A DNA stretch of 64,000 nt from positions 1 through 64,000 of the forward strand of contig NZ_ANBA01000016.1 in the NCBI RefSeq assembly GCF_000341085.1, in the 5' to 3' direction. The notes under the pieces were generated by a model. That model was not told the origin of the DNA, searched no databases, and was given only the letters and a program-made list of their open reading frames with translations. How positions within the stretch are numbered: the stretch's first letter is position 1; every line of letters begins with the position of its first letter. Made by a program: the position numbers and the translations under genes. This stretch comes from Nocardiopsis ganjiahuensis DSM 45031. GTDB lineage: Bacteria > Actinomycetota > Actinomycetes > Streptosporangiales > Streptosporangiaceae. Of this stretch, positions 16,496 to 24,736 are shown in pieces.

Positions 16496-17332
16496 TCATC
16501 CCTTGACCGCGCCGGCGGTGAAGCCGGTGGTGACCCGGCCCTGGAGGACCAGGAAGATCGCCAGCACGGGCAGCATGAACAGGCTGGAGGCGGCCATGGT
16601 GGCGCCCCAGTCGGTACCGAAGGTGTTCTGGAAGGACGCGAGCCACACCGGCAGGGTCCGGTCGGTCTGGTCCTTGATGATGAGCATGTTGGCGAAGGCG
16701 AACTCGTTCCACGCGGTGATGAAACCGAACAGCGAGGTGGACAGCAGGCCGGGCGCCAGCAGCGGGAAGACCACCTTGCGGAAGGCCTCGGCGCGGGTGG
16801 CGCCGTCGACCATCGCCGCTTCCTCCAGGTCCGGCGGCACCGCCGCGATGAACCCCCGGAGCGTCACGATGGTGAACGGCAGCGTGATCATGAAGTACAC
16901 GAGGGTGAGCATCGGCAGGCGGTCGAGCATGTCGGTGTCACGGGCGATGACGTAGACGGGGATGAGCATCGCCTCCCACGGGGCCATCTGGGCGATGAAC
17001 ACCATGAGGAGGAAGCCGCGCCGCCCCTTCCAGTTCATGCGGGCCACCGCGAAGGCTGCGAGCAGACCGATGCCCAGTGACAGCAGGACCGCGCTCACCG
17101 TGACCAGGAGGCTGTTGCGCCAGTACCCCCAGAAGTTGTCGGCGCCGACCGCGGTGCGGAAGTGGTCGAGGGTGAGGGCGGTGGGCAGGAAGAGCGGGTC
17201 CGGGGACTGGATGAGAACGGTGGGCTTGAACGCCGTCAGCACCATCCAGTACACCGGGAACGCCATGACCGCGAACACGGCCAGGGCGGCCAGGGCGAAG
17301 GGCAGTCTGCGCCAGAGGGTCGCCGGGTTCAC
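16496..17332 (-). CDS. ABC sugar permease, MalG-like (beta-glucan operon)
   Basis: Six-helix permease of 278 residues; EAA loop LEEAAMVDGATRAEAFRKVV. GTG start at 17332 overlaps the stop of the other permease (GTGA). An 89-bp gap with a run of CCCCGAA pentamer repeats separates it from the GH16 gene, which may need its own ribosome binding but is probably on the same mRNA. Confidence 0.9.
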   Translation of the reverse strand: MNPATLWRRLPFALAALAVFAVMAFPVYWMVLTAFKPTVLIQSPDPLFLPTALTLDHFRTAVGADNFWGYWRNSLLVTVSAVLLSLGIGLLAAFAVARMNWKGRRGFLLMVFIAQMAPWEAMLIPVYVIARDTDMLDRLPMLTLVYFMITLPFTIVTLRGFIAAVPPDLEEAAMVDGATRAEAFRKVVFPLLAPGLLSTSLFGFITAWNEFAFANMLIIKDQTDRTLPVWLASFQNTFGTDWGATMAASSLFMLPVLAIFLVLQGRVTTGFTAGAVKG

Positions 17333-18381
17333 CTCAGCGCCTCCTGTCGGTACATGTGGCGGAAGTACACGACGAGCACCAGCATGAGGATGACGACGGT
17401 GATCGTGGACGCGGCCCCGGCCAGGTCGTAGCGGTGCTGGAGCGTCGCGATCCGGAACGCGTACACCTGGAGGATCGTGGTGGCACCGCCCGGACCGCCC
17501 TGGCTGATCGCCCAGATCTGCGCGAAGGCCTTGAACACCCAGATGATCTCCAGGCAGGTGATGAGGCCGAAGATCGTCCGGGTCATGGGCAGGGTGATGG
17601 TGGTGAACAGCCGCCAGGGCCCGGCGCCGTCGATGCGCGCCGCCTCGTAGAGCTCGTGGGGGATCGTGGTCTGGGCCGCGTACAGGGTGATCGCGGCGAA
17701 CGGGACCGACTGCCAGACCACGAGGACGACGATGATCCAGAACGTGGCGGTGCCGCTGGCGAACCAGGAGTAGGACTGGAACGAGGTGAACCCGGCCCGG
17801 ACCAGCAGCCAGTTGACCACGCCCAGTTCGGACTGGAACATCCACTGGAAGATGGTGGTGGCGGCGATGACGGGGGTGGCCCAGGTGAGGACCAGGGCGC
17901 CCATCACCAGGAGCCGGGCCCCTCGCCCCAGCCGCATGAGCAGCAGGGAGACGAGGGTCGCCAACACCATGATCAGGGTGACGTTGGCGATGGTGAACCC
18001 GAAGGTGCGCCGGACCACGTCCCAGAACACGGGGTCGTCGAGGATCTCCCGGTAGTTGTCGAGCCCCACGAACGCCGCGCCGCCGTTGACGAGTTCGCCC
18101 ATCCGGAAGTGCTGGAGGGAGATCACGATGTTGCGCAGCAGCGGGTAGAGCAGCAGGTAGAGCGCGCCGAGCACGGTGGGGGCCACGAGCAGGTAGGGGA
18201 CGGCGCCGCGGATCAGGGCGGTGCGGCGGGCCGGGGCGGAGCGGCGGTTCGGGGCGGAGCGGCGGTTCGGGGCGGAGCCGGTGCCGCCCCCGGGACCTCG
18301 GCGTCCGGGAGCTCGTCGACCGGGACCGGCGCCGGAAGCGCGATCGCGGTCCGCACCTGTGCGGTGGCCTGTGCTGGGCAC
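17329..18381 (-). CDS. ABC sugar permease, MalF-like (beta-glucan operon)
   Basis: Permease of 350 residues with EAA loop YEAARIDGAGPWRLFTTITL. The first about 60 residues are a cytoplasmic Gly/Pro/Arg-rich tail containing a triple NRRSAP-type repeat (encoded by the near-identical GGAGCGGCGGTTCGGGGC units at about 18236-18280); the true start could lie after it. GTG at 18381 begins 2 bp after the binding-protein stop. Confidence 0.88.
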   Translation of the reverse strand: MPSTGHRTGADRDRASGAGPGRRAPGRRGPGGGTGSAPNRRSAPNRRSAPARRTALIRGAVPYLLVAPTVLGALYLLLYPLLRNIVISLQHFRMGELVNGGAAFVGLDNYREILDDPVFWDVVRRTFGFTIANVTLIMVLATLVSLLLMRLGRGARLLVMGALVLTWATPVIAATTIFQWMFQSELGVVNWLLVRAGFTSFQSYSWFASGTATFWIIVVLVVWQSVPFAAITLYAAQTTIPHELYEAARIDGAGPWRLFTTITLPMTRTIFGLITCLEIIWVFKAFAQIWAISQGGPGGATTILQVYAFRIATLQHRYDLAGAASTITVVILMLVLVVYFRHMYRQEALR

Positions 18382-18383
18382 GG

Positions 18384-19703
18384 TCAGCCGGCGTTGAGGG
18401 TCGAGGTGATGGTCTCGGAGACCCGGGCCCCCGCCTCCGCCGGGTCCGTTCCGGTGAGGACGGCGGTCTGGAACTCCTTGATGACTCCGCTGGCCTCCAC
18501 CGCCGCCCATTCCGGGGAGTTGGGGGTGGCCCGTCCGTTGTCGGCGGCCGCCTGGGCCATGACACCGGCGCCCTCGTTGTCGGCCAGGGCGTCGGTGAGG
18601 GTGGTCTTGTTGGGCGCGTAGTTCATCTCCGCGGCGATGCGGCGCTGCCACTCCTCGCCGACCAGGGCCTGGAGGACCGTGTAGGCGGCGTCCGGGTTGC
18701 CGGAGGCGGCCGGGATGACGAGGTCGGAACCACCGACGAACACGGTCCCGGAGAGTTCGTCCGTGGGTCCGGGGATCGGGAAGAAGCCGAGCTTGCCCGC
18801 CAGCTCCGGGTTGGCCTCGACGATCCCGGCGGCACCGCCGGGGGCGGAGATGATCTGGCCGACGTCTCCCCCGGCCATGACCTCGATCTGCGGCGGTTCG
18901 GCCTCGTCGGAGTCGCGGGGGCCGTTGCCGTGCGCCTGGAGCTGCGCGTAGTACTCCATGGCCGCGGCCGCCTCGGGGGTGTCCAGGGTGCCGGTCCACT
19001 CCCCGTCGTCCTCGACCGCGAAGTCGCCTCCCTCGTCCCACAGGAACCCGGCGAACACGTACCAGTTCTGTCCCGGCAGGTAGATGCCCTGCTGGTCGCC
19101 CCCGTCGAGGATCTCGGAGTACTCGAGCCACTCCTCGCGGTCGCGCGGCGGCTCGGTGAGCCCGGCCGCCTCCCAGAGTTCGGTGTTGTAGATGACCACG
19201 CGGTTGGCCCCGTAGAAGGGGATGCCGTACTGACGGCCTTCGAAGGCACCGGGTTCGGCGAGACCGGGCAGCCAGTCCTCCCCGCCGAGTTCGTCGACCC
19301 GGTCGCTGAGGTCGGTCAGTCCGCCGCTGGCCGCGTACTGGGCGACCTGGGAGTTCCCGGTCTCGATGATGTCGGGGGCGTCGTTGCTGGCCAGGGCCGC
19401 GGTGACGCGTTGGCCGATACCGTCCCACTCCTGGATCTGGATGTTGAGGCCGACGTCGGGGTGCTCGCCCTCGAACTCCTCCTGGAACTGGGCGATCAGT
19501 TCCTCGGTGAGGCTGTCGCGCATGATCCACACGTCGACGGTCGGGTCGGCCCCCTCGTCGGTGGAGGAGCACCCGGCCAGGAGCACGAGGGAGAGGAGGG
19601 CACCGGCCACGCAGGAGCCGGCCACCAGTGGCGGGGACGGGCGGGGGTGCGGGACGCGGAATGCGGGGACGAGGGGTTCGGGTGTGGGGGGAGCGGACTT
19701 CAC
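18384..19703 (-). CDS. ABC sugar-binding lipoprotein (beta-glucan operon)
   Basis: Solute-binding lipoprotein of 439 residues with lipobox LLAGC (Cys45 from the GTG chosen). The start at 19703 is picked because GAGG lies 6 bases upstream; a frame open to 19781 would run through the operator. It has the family 1 core (APDIIETGNSQVAQYAASGG, YNTELWEAAGL). First gene of the SBP-permease-permease-GH16 operon, divergent from a GntR regulator. Likely binds laminari- or mixed-linkage gluco-oligosaccharides, inferred from the GH16 partner. Confidence 0.9.
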   Translation of the reverse strand: MKSAPPTPEPLVPAFRVPHPRPSPPLVAGSCVAGALLSLVLLAGCSSTDEGADPTVDVWIMRDSLTEELIAQFQEEFEGEHPDVGLNIQIQEWDGIGQRVTAALASNDAPDIIETGNSQVAQYAASGGLTDLSDRVDELGGEDWLPGLAEPGAFEGRQYGIPFYGANRVVIYNTELWEAAGLTEPPRDREEWLEYSEILDGGDQQGIYLPGQNWYVFAGFLWDEGGDFAVEDDGEWTGTLDTPEAAAAMEYYAQLQAHGNGPRDSDEAEPPQIEVMAGGDVGQIISAPGGAAGIVEANPELAGKLGFFPIPGPTDELSGTVFVGGSDLVIPAASGNPDAAYTVLQALVGEEWQRRIAAEMNYAPNKTTLTDALADNEGAGVMAQAAADNGRATPNSPEWAAVEASGVIKEFQTAVLTGTDPAEAGARVSETITSTLNAG

Positions 19704-19729
19704 GAAGCACCTCGATGCCTTCTGTGATC

Positions 19730-19743
19730 TGACCAATTGGTCA
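19730..19743. promoter_or_regulatory. GntR/HutC-type operator, perfect palindrome
   Basis: TGACCAATTGGTCA, 27 bp before the binding-protein GTG. The half-site TGGTCA recurs four more times up to the GntR start. It resembles the DasR-type half-site (ACTGGTC...GACCA) of HutC-subfamily regulators. Confidence 0.65.
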
Positions 19744-19774
19744 ACCGAAGTCTGTTGACTGCCGAAAATGGCAT

Positions 19775-19787
19775 AGACCAATTGATC
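19775..19787. promoter_or_regulatory. degenerate second operator copy
   Basis: AGACCAATTGATC keeps the GACCAATTG core of the palindrome 45 bp away and probably binds the same GntR protein more weakly. Confidence 0.4.
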
Positions 19788-19888
19788 CCGTCAAGAGCTT
19801 CGCCGAAGACCGCGAACCACCAGAAGACATGGGATGTCGGGCGGGACGGCGGGATCATCCCTGCCGGAGGCCCGACCACTGGCAACTC

Positions 19889-19910
19889 CACTGGTCAGAA
19901 ACTGGTCAAC
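19889..19910. promoter_or_regulatory. direct-repeat operator pair ACTGGTCA
   Basis: ACTGGTCA occurs at 19890-19897 and 19901-19908, 11 bp apart (one helical turn). Likely sites of the GntR protein in its own promoter. Confidence 0.5.
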
Positions 19911-19944
19911 AGCAACACTCCCCAGAAACGGGTGCTGGTGCCAT

Positions 19945-19954
19945 ACTGGTCAAC
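19945..19954. promoter_or_regulatory. operator copy abutting the GntR start codon
   Basis: ACTGGTCAAC ends at the base before the ATG at 19955, where a -10 element or ribosome site should be. Binding here would block the gene's own expression. Confidence 0.5.
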
Positions 19955-20833
19955 ATGGCTGCCAGTGATCGTCCCCCGAGCGCGAACGGCACGGCCGAAC
20001 GTCGCGCCGACCCCGCGAACGGGGTTCTCAAACGCGACATGGTGCGCGACCACCTCCTCGACCTGGTGGACGAGCGCCGCCCAGGCGACGTCATCCCCTC
20101 CGAGCGCTCACTGTGCGCTCGGCTCGGGGTCTCCCGTCCCACCCTGCGCGCGGCCGTGAACGAGCTGGTCGGCAACGGTCTGATCGTGCGTGAACACGGT
20201 CGGGGCATGTTCGTGGCGCCCGCCAAGATCACCCAGGAGATGGTCTCCGAACAGCGGCCCTTCGCGCTCCCCCAGGCGGTCGGGGTGTGGTCGAGTTCGG
20301 TGCTGGAGTTCGCGACCGTGCCCGCGGGCGCCCGGGTCGGCCGCAGGCTGCACGTCTCCCCCGCCTCGAGGATCACCTACGTCGCACGGCTGCGGCTGGT
20401 GGACGGCCAGCCCATGGCCATCGAGTACCTGCACGTCCCGGTCGACCGGGTCCCCGGCCTGTCCCGGGAGGACGTGGCCTCGGACTGCTTCTACGACCGG
20501 TTGCAGGAGCACCACGGCATCGAGGTCACCGAGGCCGTGCAGACCATCGAACCCACTGTCACCAGCGAGGCCGAGGCCCGGCTGCTGGAGGTCCCCGAGT
20601 TCTCTCCCGCGCTGCTGTTCGAACGGCTGACCAGCGACTCGGCGGGCCGCCCCGTGGAGTACGTGCACTCGATCTACCGGGGCGACCGGTACCGGATCAT
20701 GTCGCGGCTGGCCCTGGATCCCGCCTCCCGTGGTCGGACCGCCTCCGGCCACGAACACCACCCGGGGATCCCGCCGGGGGACCTGGACCCCGCCTTCACC
20801 CCGACGACCAGCGGTGACGTCCAACCGTCCTGA
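19955..20833 (+). CDS. GntR-family regulator with UTRA effector domain (HutC subfamily)
   Basis: A 292-residue transcription factor. The N-terminal winged helix (about 25-90) contains PSERSLCARLGVSRPTLRAAV; the C-terminal UTRA domain (about 100-255) contains the usual 'R.RLVDGQPMAIEYLHVP' and a late ERLTSDSAGRPVEYVHSIYRGDRY segment, both sugar-sensing features. It faces the beta-glucan operon across operators with its likely half-site, so it should repress that operon and itself until a sugar effector binds. ATG 19955 has no Shine-Dalgarno, suggesting a leaderless or near-leaderless mRNA. Confidence 0.9.
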   Translation: MAASDRPPSANGTAERRADPANGVLKRDMVRDHLLDLVDERRPGDVIPSERSLCARLGVSRPTLRAAVNELVGNGLIVREHGRGMFVAPAKITQEMVSEQRPFALPQAVGVWSSSVLEFATVPAGARVGRRLHVSPASRITYVARLRLVDGQPMAIEYLHVPVDRVPGLSREDVASDCFYDRLQEHHGIEVTEAVQTIEPTVTSEAEARLLEVPEFSPALLFERLTSDSAGRPVEYVHSIYRGDRYRIMSRLALDPASRGRTASGHEHHPGIPPGDLDPAFTPTTSGDVQPS

Positions 20834-20969
20834 ACGGGACCCTCCGCGCCCGTCCAGGGATCGTGTGGCTGGGACCGGTGACGGACCCCGAGGCATCCGC
20901 CGCAGTGTGAGAGGGCGGGCGCCCCGTCCGCGGATGCCCCGTTCCGCGGGCTCAGGACCGGCGACGGAC

Positions 20970-21692
20970 TCAGAACCCGAGCGCCAGGCGGACGCCCAGG
21001 GTGAGCATGATGACCGCGATGGCCCCGTCGAGCACCCGCCAGGCGCCCGGACGGGCGAAGACCGGGCGGAGCAGCCGCGCGCCGAAGCCCAGCGAGAAGA
21101 ACCACAGGAAGCTGCCGGCCACGGCGCCGCCCGCCCACCACCAGCGGGCTTCTCCGGCCTGCTGGTTGGCGACCGACCCGAGGAAGAGCACGGTGTCCAG
21201 GTAGACGTGCGGGTTGAGCCAGGTGAGGGCGAACGCGGTGAGGACCGCGGCCTTGAGCCCGGTGCGCCCGCGGGCCTCGGCGGGCCGGGTCGCCAGAGCG
21301 CCGCCCGACCCCACGGGCACGCTCTCGCGGTCCGCGCCGGGGACGCCCTCCGCCCCGGGGTCGTTTTCCGCCGGAACCAGGGCCTGCGCCCGGCCTGGAC
21401 GAAGCGCCCGGTGGGCGGCGAGCAGGCCGTACACCACGAGGAAGCCCGCACCGAGCAGGCGGACGACCACCATGGCCGTGGGAAGCGCCTCGAGCAGACC
21501 GCCGACGCCCGCGACGCCGGCGGTGATGAGCAGCGCGTCCGACACCGCGCAGAGCAGGACCACCGCCAGGACCGTGGTCGGCCTGCCGTCGATGCCGAGC
21601 CGGAGCAGGTACGCGTTCTGGGCGCCGATGGCCACGATGAGCGCCAGGCCGGTGCCGAGGCCCATGAGGGCGGGGAGAAGGGTTTCGTTCAC
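20970..21692 (-). CDS. lysE: LysE/ArgO-type amino acid exporter
   Basis: Membrane exporter of basic amino acids, six hydrophobic segments, 240 residues. Family marks are GAQNAYLLRLGI near the start and FALTWLNPHVYLDTVLFLGS in the fourth segment. A 35-residue hydrophilic loop in the middle (about residues 100-135) is longer than usual. The GTG at 21692 follows GGGGGAGG and is preferred to an ATG at 21719 that lies in the promoter region. Divergent from a LysG/ArgP-type regulator, the classic arrangement. Confidence 0.88.
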   Translation of the reverse strand: MNETLLPALMGLGTGLALIVAIGAQNAYLLRLGIDGRPTTVLAVVLLCAVSDALLITAGVAGVGGLLEALPTAMVVVRLLGAGFLVVYGLLAAHRALRPGRAQALVPAENDPGAEGVPGADRESVPVGSGGALATRPAEARGRTGLKAAVLTAFALTWLNPHVYLDTVLFLGSVANQQAGEARWWWAGGAVAGSFLWFFSLGFGARLLRPVFARPGAWRVLDGAIAVIMLTLGVRLALGF

Positions 21693-21784
21693 GGGGAAAG
21701 CCTCCCCCACCTGCTTCATGCAGTAAAGCTAAACTTTCTCAGAACCCCTAAGAGATGCTTAGGAAAGCACGTCAGGAGCCCGGG
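21693..21784. promoter_or_regulatory. lysE-lysG divergent control region
   Basis: A short AT-rich region with inverted repeats TAAG..CTTA (21749-21761) and CTTTC..GAAAG (21734-21766). This is where a LysG-type activator would bind to switch on export when lysine or arginine accumulates. Confidence 0.45.
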
Positions 21785-22675
21785 ATGCCCTTCCAGTTCG
21801 ACCACCTGCGCACCCTGACCGCTCTCGTCGACGAGGGCACCTTCGAGGCGGCCGCCCGCCGCCTGCACGTGACCGCGTCGGCGGTGTCGCAGCGGGTCCG
21901 GACGATGGAGCAGACCGCGGGCAAGGTCCTGGTGCAGCGCACCAACCCGGTCGTGCCCACGGAGGCGGGCGACGCGGTGCTGCGCTACGCCCGGCAGGTG
22001 CTGCTGCTGGACCAGGACGTGCTCTCCGCGCTCCAGACCGCGGAGCACGGGGACGGCCACGCGCAGGTGCCGCTCGCCGTGAACGCCGACAGCCTGTCCA
22101 CGTGGTTCATGGAAGCGCTCGCCGAGCTCCCCCCGGAGCTGGGCGCCGTCTTCGAGATCCACCGCGAGGACGAGGAGCACACCACGGGCCTGCTGCGGTC
22201 GGGGGCGGTGATGGCGGCGGTGACGTCGACCCCGGAGGCCGTCCAGGGCTGCTCCGTGGAAGGGCTCGGCGTCATGCGCTACCACGCGGTGTGCAGCCCG
22301 GCCTTCGCCGACCGCCACCGCACCGAGTCCGCCGACTGGCTGGTGGAGGCGCCGGTGGTGAACTTCGACCGCAAGGACGATCTGCAGGACCGCTTCCTGC
22401 GCGGCCTCGTCGGTCAGGGCGCGCGCGGCCCCCGCCACTACGTCCCGGCGTCGGAGGACTTCGCCCGTACCGTGCTCCTGGGTTTCGGCTGGGGCATGGT
22501 CCCCGAGCAACAGTCCGCCGAGGCACTGGCCGAGGGCCGGCTGGTGCCGCTGGCCCCGGAGCGCCCCGTGGAGGTCCGGCTGTACTGGCAGCGCTGGAAC
22601 CTGAGGTCACCGCTGCTCGACGAGGTCACCCGGTGCGTCCGCGCCGGGGCCGCCCGGCACCTGCACCCGCTGTAG
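21785..22675 (+). CDS. lysG: LysG/ArgP-type LysR-family regulator
   Basis: LysR-type regulator of 296 residues. N-terminal HTH TFEAAARRLHVTASAVSQRVRTMEQTAGKVLVQR (given in parts: TFEAAARRLHVTASAVSQRV then RTMEQTAGKVLVQR) is characteristic of the ArgP/LysG branch, as is the 'PLAVNADSLSTWFMEALAEL' opening of the effector domain. It should activate the divergent exporter gene in the presence of basic amino acids. ATG 21785 follows AGGAG. Confidence 0.9.
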   Translation: MPFQFDHLRTLTALVDEGTFEAAARRLHVTASAVSQRVRTMEQTAGKVLVQRTNPVVPTEAGDAVLRYARQVLLLDQDVLSALQTAEHGDGHAQVPLAVNADSLSTWFMEALAELPPELGAVFEIHREDEEHTTGLLRSGAVMAAVTSTPEAVQGCSVEGLGVMRYHAVCSPAFADRHRTESADWLVEAPVVNFDRKDDLQDRFLRGLVGQGARGPRHYVPASEDFARTVLLGFGWGMVPEQQSAEALAEGRLVPLAPERPVEVRLYWQRWNLRSPLLDEVTRCVRAGAARHLHPL

Positions 22676-22742
22676 AGCGCCACCGGGCCCCTAACATGTG
22701 AGGCCGGACCCCGCCCCTGGTGGCCGACCCTGGTAGGAGTGC

Positions 22743-23111
22743 ATGACCGAGAGCGAGAGACTTCCCGCGGACGTGACGGACGTGCTCGAGAGGATGCTGG
22801 AACCGGGCGATCCGGTGCACGCAGCGCTCCGAAAACAGGTTCCTCATCTGCGCCTCCGCTCCCGCTGCACCTGTGAGTGCGGCACCGCCTACTTCGAGAT
22901 CGACGCCGGGGCCGTGGAACCGGCTCCGATCAACTCGGGCAGCCCGGTGGTGGCCGACGCCCAGCTCGTCACCGAGGAAGAAGAGTCCCTCGGCGAGGTC
23001 CTGGTGTTCTCCTACGGCGGCTACCTGACCAGCCTGGAGGTCTGCTCCTGGAGCGACGGCATCAAACCCACCCTGGCTGACGCGCGCCGCTGGCTGCGCC
23101 CCTACGACTGA
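22743..23111 (+). CDS. conserved hypothetical protein with CxCxCG motif
   Basis: A 122-residue soluble, acidic protein I cannot assign to a function. It has an N-terminal helical part, then RSRCTCECGTAYFEI, and a beta-rich C-terminal half with LTSLEVCSW. Similar short proteins with an RCxCGC-type motif followed by a 'LxSLEV' strand occur in many actinomycetes; they are usually unnamed and some resemble immunity proteins. ATG follows TAGGAG. Convergent with the LacI gene, 16 bp apart. Confidence 0.7.
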   Translation: MTESERLPADVTDVLERMLEPGDPVHAALRKQVPHLRLRSRCTCECGTAYFEIDAGAVEPAPINSGSPVVADAQLVTEEEESLGEVLVFSYGGYLTSLEVCSWSDGIKPTLADARRWLRPYD

Positions 23112-23127
23112 TCCCCGGCCGAACGGC

Positions 23128-24147
23128 TCAGGGCTTTCCCACGGTGCTCTCCCGGGTGACCAGGGCGAAGCCGGGCCGGACCCGCCTGGGTTCGACGGCC
23201 TTGCCCTCACCCTCGGCCAGGCGTTCCAGGAGGGCGTCCGTGGCCGCCCGGGCGATGGCCCCCTTGTGCGGGGCGACGGTGGTGAGGGTGGTGGTGCAGT
23301 AGCGCCCGTCCTCGATGTCGTCGAAGCCGACCACCGCCACGTCCTCGGGGACGCGCAGGCCCCGTTCGGTGAGGGTGCGCATGGCGCCTATCGCGACGAG
23401 GTCGTTGTAGCAGAACACCGCGTCCGGCCGGACCCCAGAGTCCAGGAGGCGGGCCATGGCCCGGGCGCCGTCCTCGCGGGTGTAGCCGTCGGTGACCGCG
23501 ACGAACTCGTCCCCTGTGGGCCGCCCGTTCTCGGTCATCACCTCGCGCCACCCCCGCAGCCGCTGGTGGGCGGCCTGCCGGGCGTAGCCGTGGCGGGCGC
23601 CGAGGAAGGCGACGCGCCGCCGGCCGATCTCCACCAGGTGGGCGGCGGCGGTGCGGGCGGCGGCGACGTTGTCGATGGCGATGTGGTCGTAGGGCGCGTC
23701 GTACTGGCGCTCCCCCAGGAGCACCAGGGGCGCGTCGCTGTCGCGGGCGAGCAGGTCCTCGTTCTCCAGCTCGATGGGGCTGAGGATGAGCCCGTCGATC
23801 ACCCGGGCCCGGAAGCCCTGGGCGAAGAGGATCTCCTGGTCGCGGCGGCCGCCGGTGTGGTCGAGCAGGACGATGTAGTCGAGTGTGCTCGCGTACGCGA
23901 TGACGGCGTCGGCGAGCTCGGCGAAGTAGGGGTTGCCGAGCTCGGGCAGGGCGAGGGCGATCATCCCGGTCCTGCCCTTGCGCAGGTGCCGGGCGGTGAG
24001 GTTGGGGCGGTACCCGAGCTCGTCGATGACCCGCTGGACGCGCTGGCGGGTTGCGGGTGTGACGTGCCGGTAGCCGTTGACGACGTTCGACACCGTCTTG
24101 ACCGACACCCCCGCCCGTAGTGCGACGTCCTTCAGACTGACGACCAC
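23128..24147 (-). CDS. LacI-family transcriptional regulator
   Basis: A 339-residue LacI/GalR protein with HTH VSLKDVALRAGVSVKTVSNV at the N-terminus and a sugar-binding domain ending VAVVGFDDIEDGRYCTTTLT. GTG 24147 follows GAGGGG; an upstream ATG at 24204 has no ribosome site. Unlike the other LacI gene here, no sugar operon is adjacent, so its targets must lie elsewhere. An inverted repeat CCCAC-N11-GTGGG at about 24364-24384 could be an operator but does not look like a LacI site. Confidence 0.88.
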   Translation of the reverse strand: MVVSLKDVALRAGVSVKTVSNVVNGYRHVTPATRQRVQRVIDELGYRPNLTARHLRKGRTGMIALALPELGNPYFAELADAVIAYASTLDYIVLLDHTGGRRDQEILFAQGFRARVIDGLILSPIELENEDLLARDSDAPLVLLGERQYDAPYDHIAIDNVAAARTAAAHLVEIGRRRVAFLGARHGYARQAAHQRLRGWREVMTENGRPTGDEFVAVTDGYTREDGARAMARLLDSGVRPDAVFCYNDLVAIGAMRTLTERGLRVPEDVAVVGFDDIEDGRYCTTTLTTVAPHKGAIARAATDALLERLAEGEGKAVEPRRVRPGFALVTRESTVGKP

Positions 24148-24736
24148 TCGTTTCCCCTCCCCGGGCCACCGGATCGCTGCGTCCGGGGCCATCATCTTTT
24201 CCATCGTTACACAACACGGGCGCGCTCTCTGCCCAACGGCGCTGACAGGCTGCTTTCCCTGATGCCGAGGGCATTTTTGCGCCCCCGGGTGTCCGAAGGG
24301 TTTCCGTTCGGGGTCCGGGAAGGGATCATCGGCTGCTGTGCCACCTCGGCGGATTCAGCTTTCCCACGTTGTAAAAATGTGGGCGGCTCTGCTGGGTTCG
24401 TCGACGGCGCCCTGGGGCCTGCCCCCGGTCATCGTGGTAACGGCGCAGGTCGGCTCAGCCGGGGTCGCGGTTCCGGCTGAACCGACCTGCGCCTTCTCCG
24501 TGCCGTCGCGGCACGGAACCGTCCGGGTCCTGGACCGGCGCGAGCCGGGGCGGGTTCGGGACGTGGCCTCCGGGGCCGCGTCCTCCGTCCGTTCCCTGAC
24601 TGCTCTCGGACGCTCGACCGGGTGCTCCTCAACAGCCGGTCGGGCGTTCTCGCGCTCTCGCTCGGCGGTCCCGGCGGGCCCGCGCCCGGGTTCGGGGGGC
24701 GCGTGTGACCATGCTGGACGCACCGGCCGGGAGGCG
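24148..24736. other. 589-bp region without a convincing gene
   Basis: Open frames exist on both strands here but none has a ribosome site, family resemblance or a length beyond chance for this GC content. It contains the promoter of the LacI gene, the CCCAC-N11-GTGGG repeat (24364-24384) and the very long hairpin at 24442-24493. Confidence 0.5.
24442..24493 (-). terminator. 21-bp stem hairpin, likely terminator of the FHA-type gene
   Basis: Arms 24442-24462 and 24473-24493 pair over 21 bp with a single mismatch around a 10-base loop. It is 244 bp downstream of the minus-strand FHA-type gene and also upstream of the LacI gene, so it may insulate them. Confidence 0.6.

Noticed and set aside
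18236..18280. Tandem GGAGCGGCGGTTCGGGGC units as a mobile or CRISPR-like repeat
   Set aside because: They are an in-frame low-complexity repeat in the permease N-terminus and have no spacers.
24355..24723. 122-codon minus-strand frame in the gap after the FHA-type gene
   Set aside because: No start signal, Arg/Thr/Pro-rich random composition, and it contains the 21-bp-stem hairpin.
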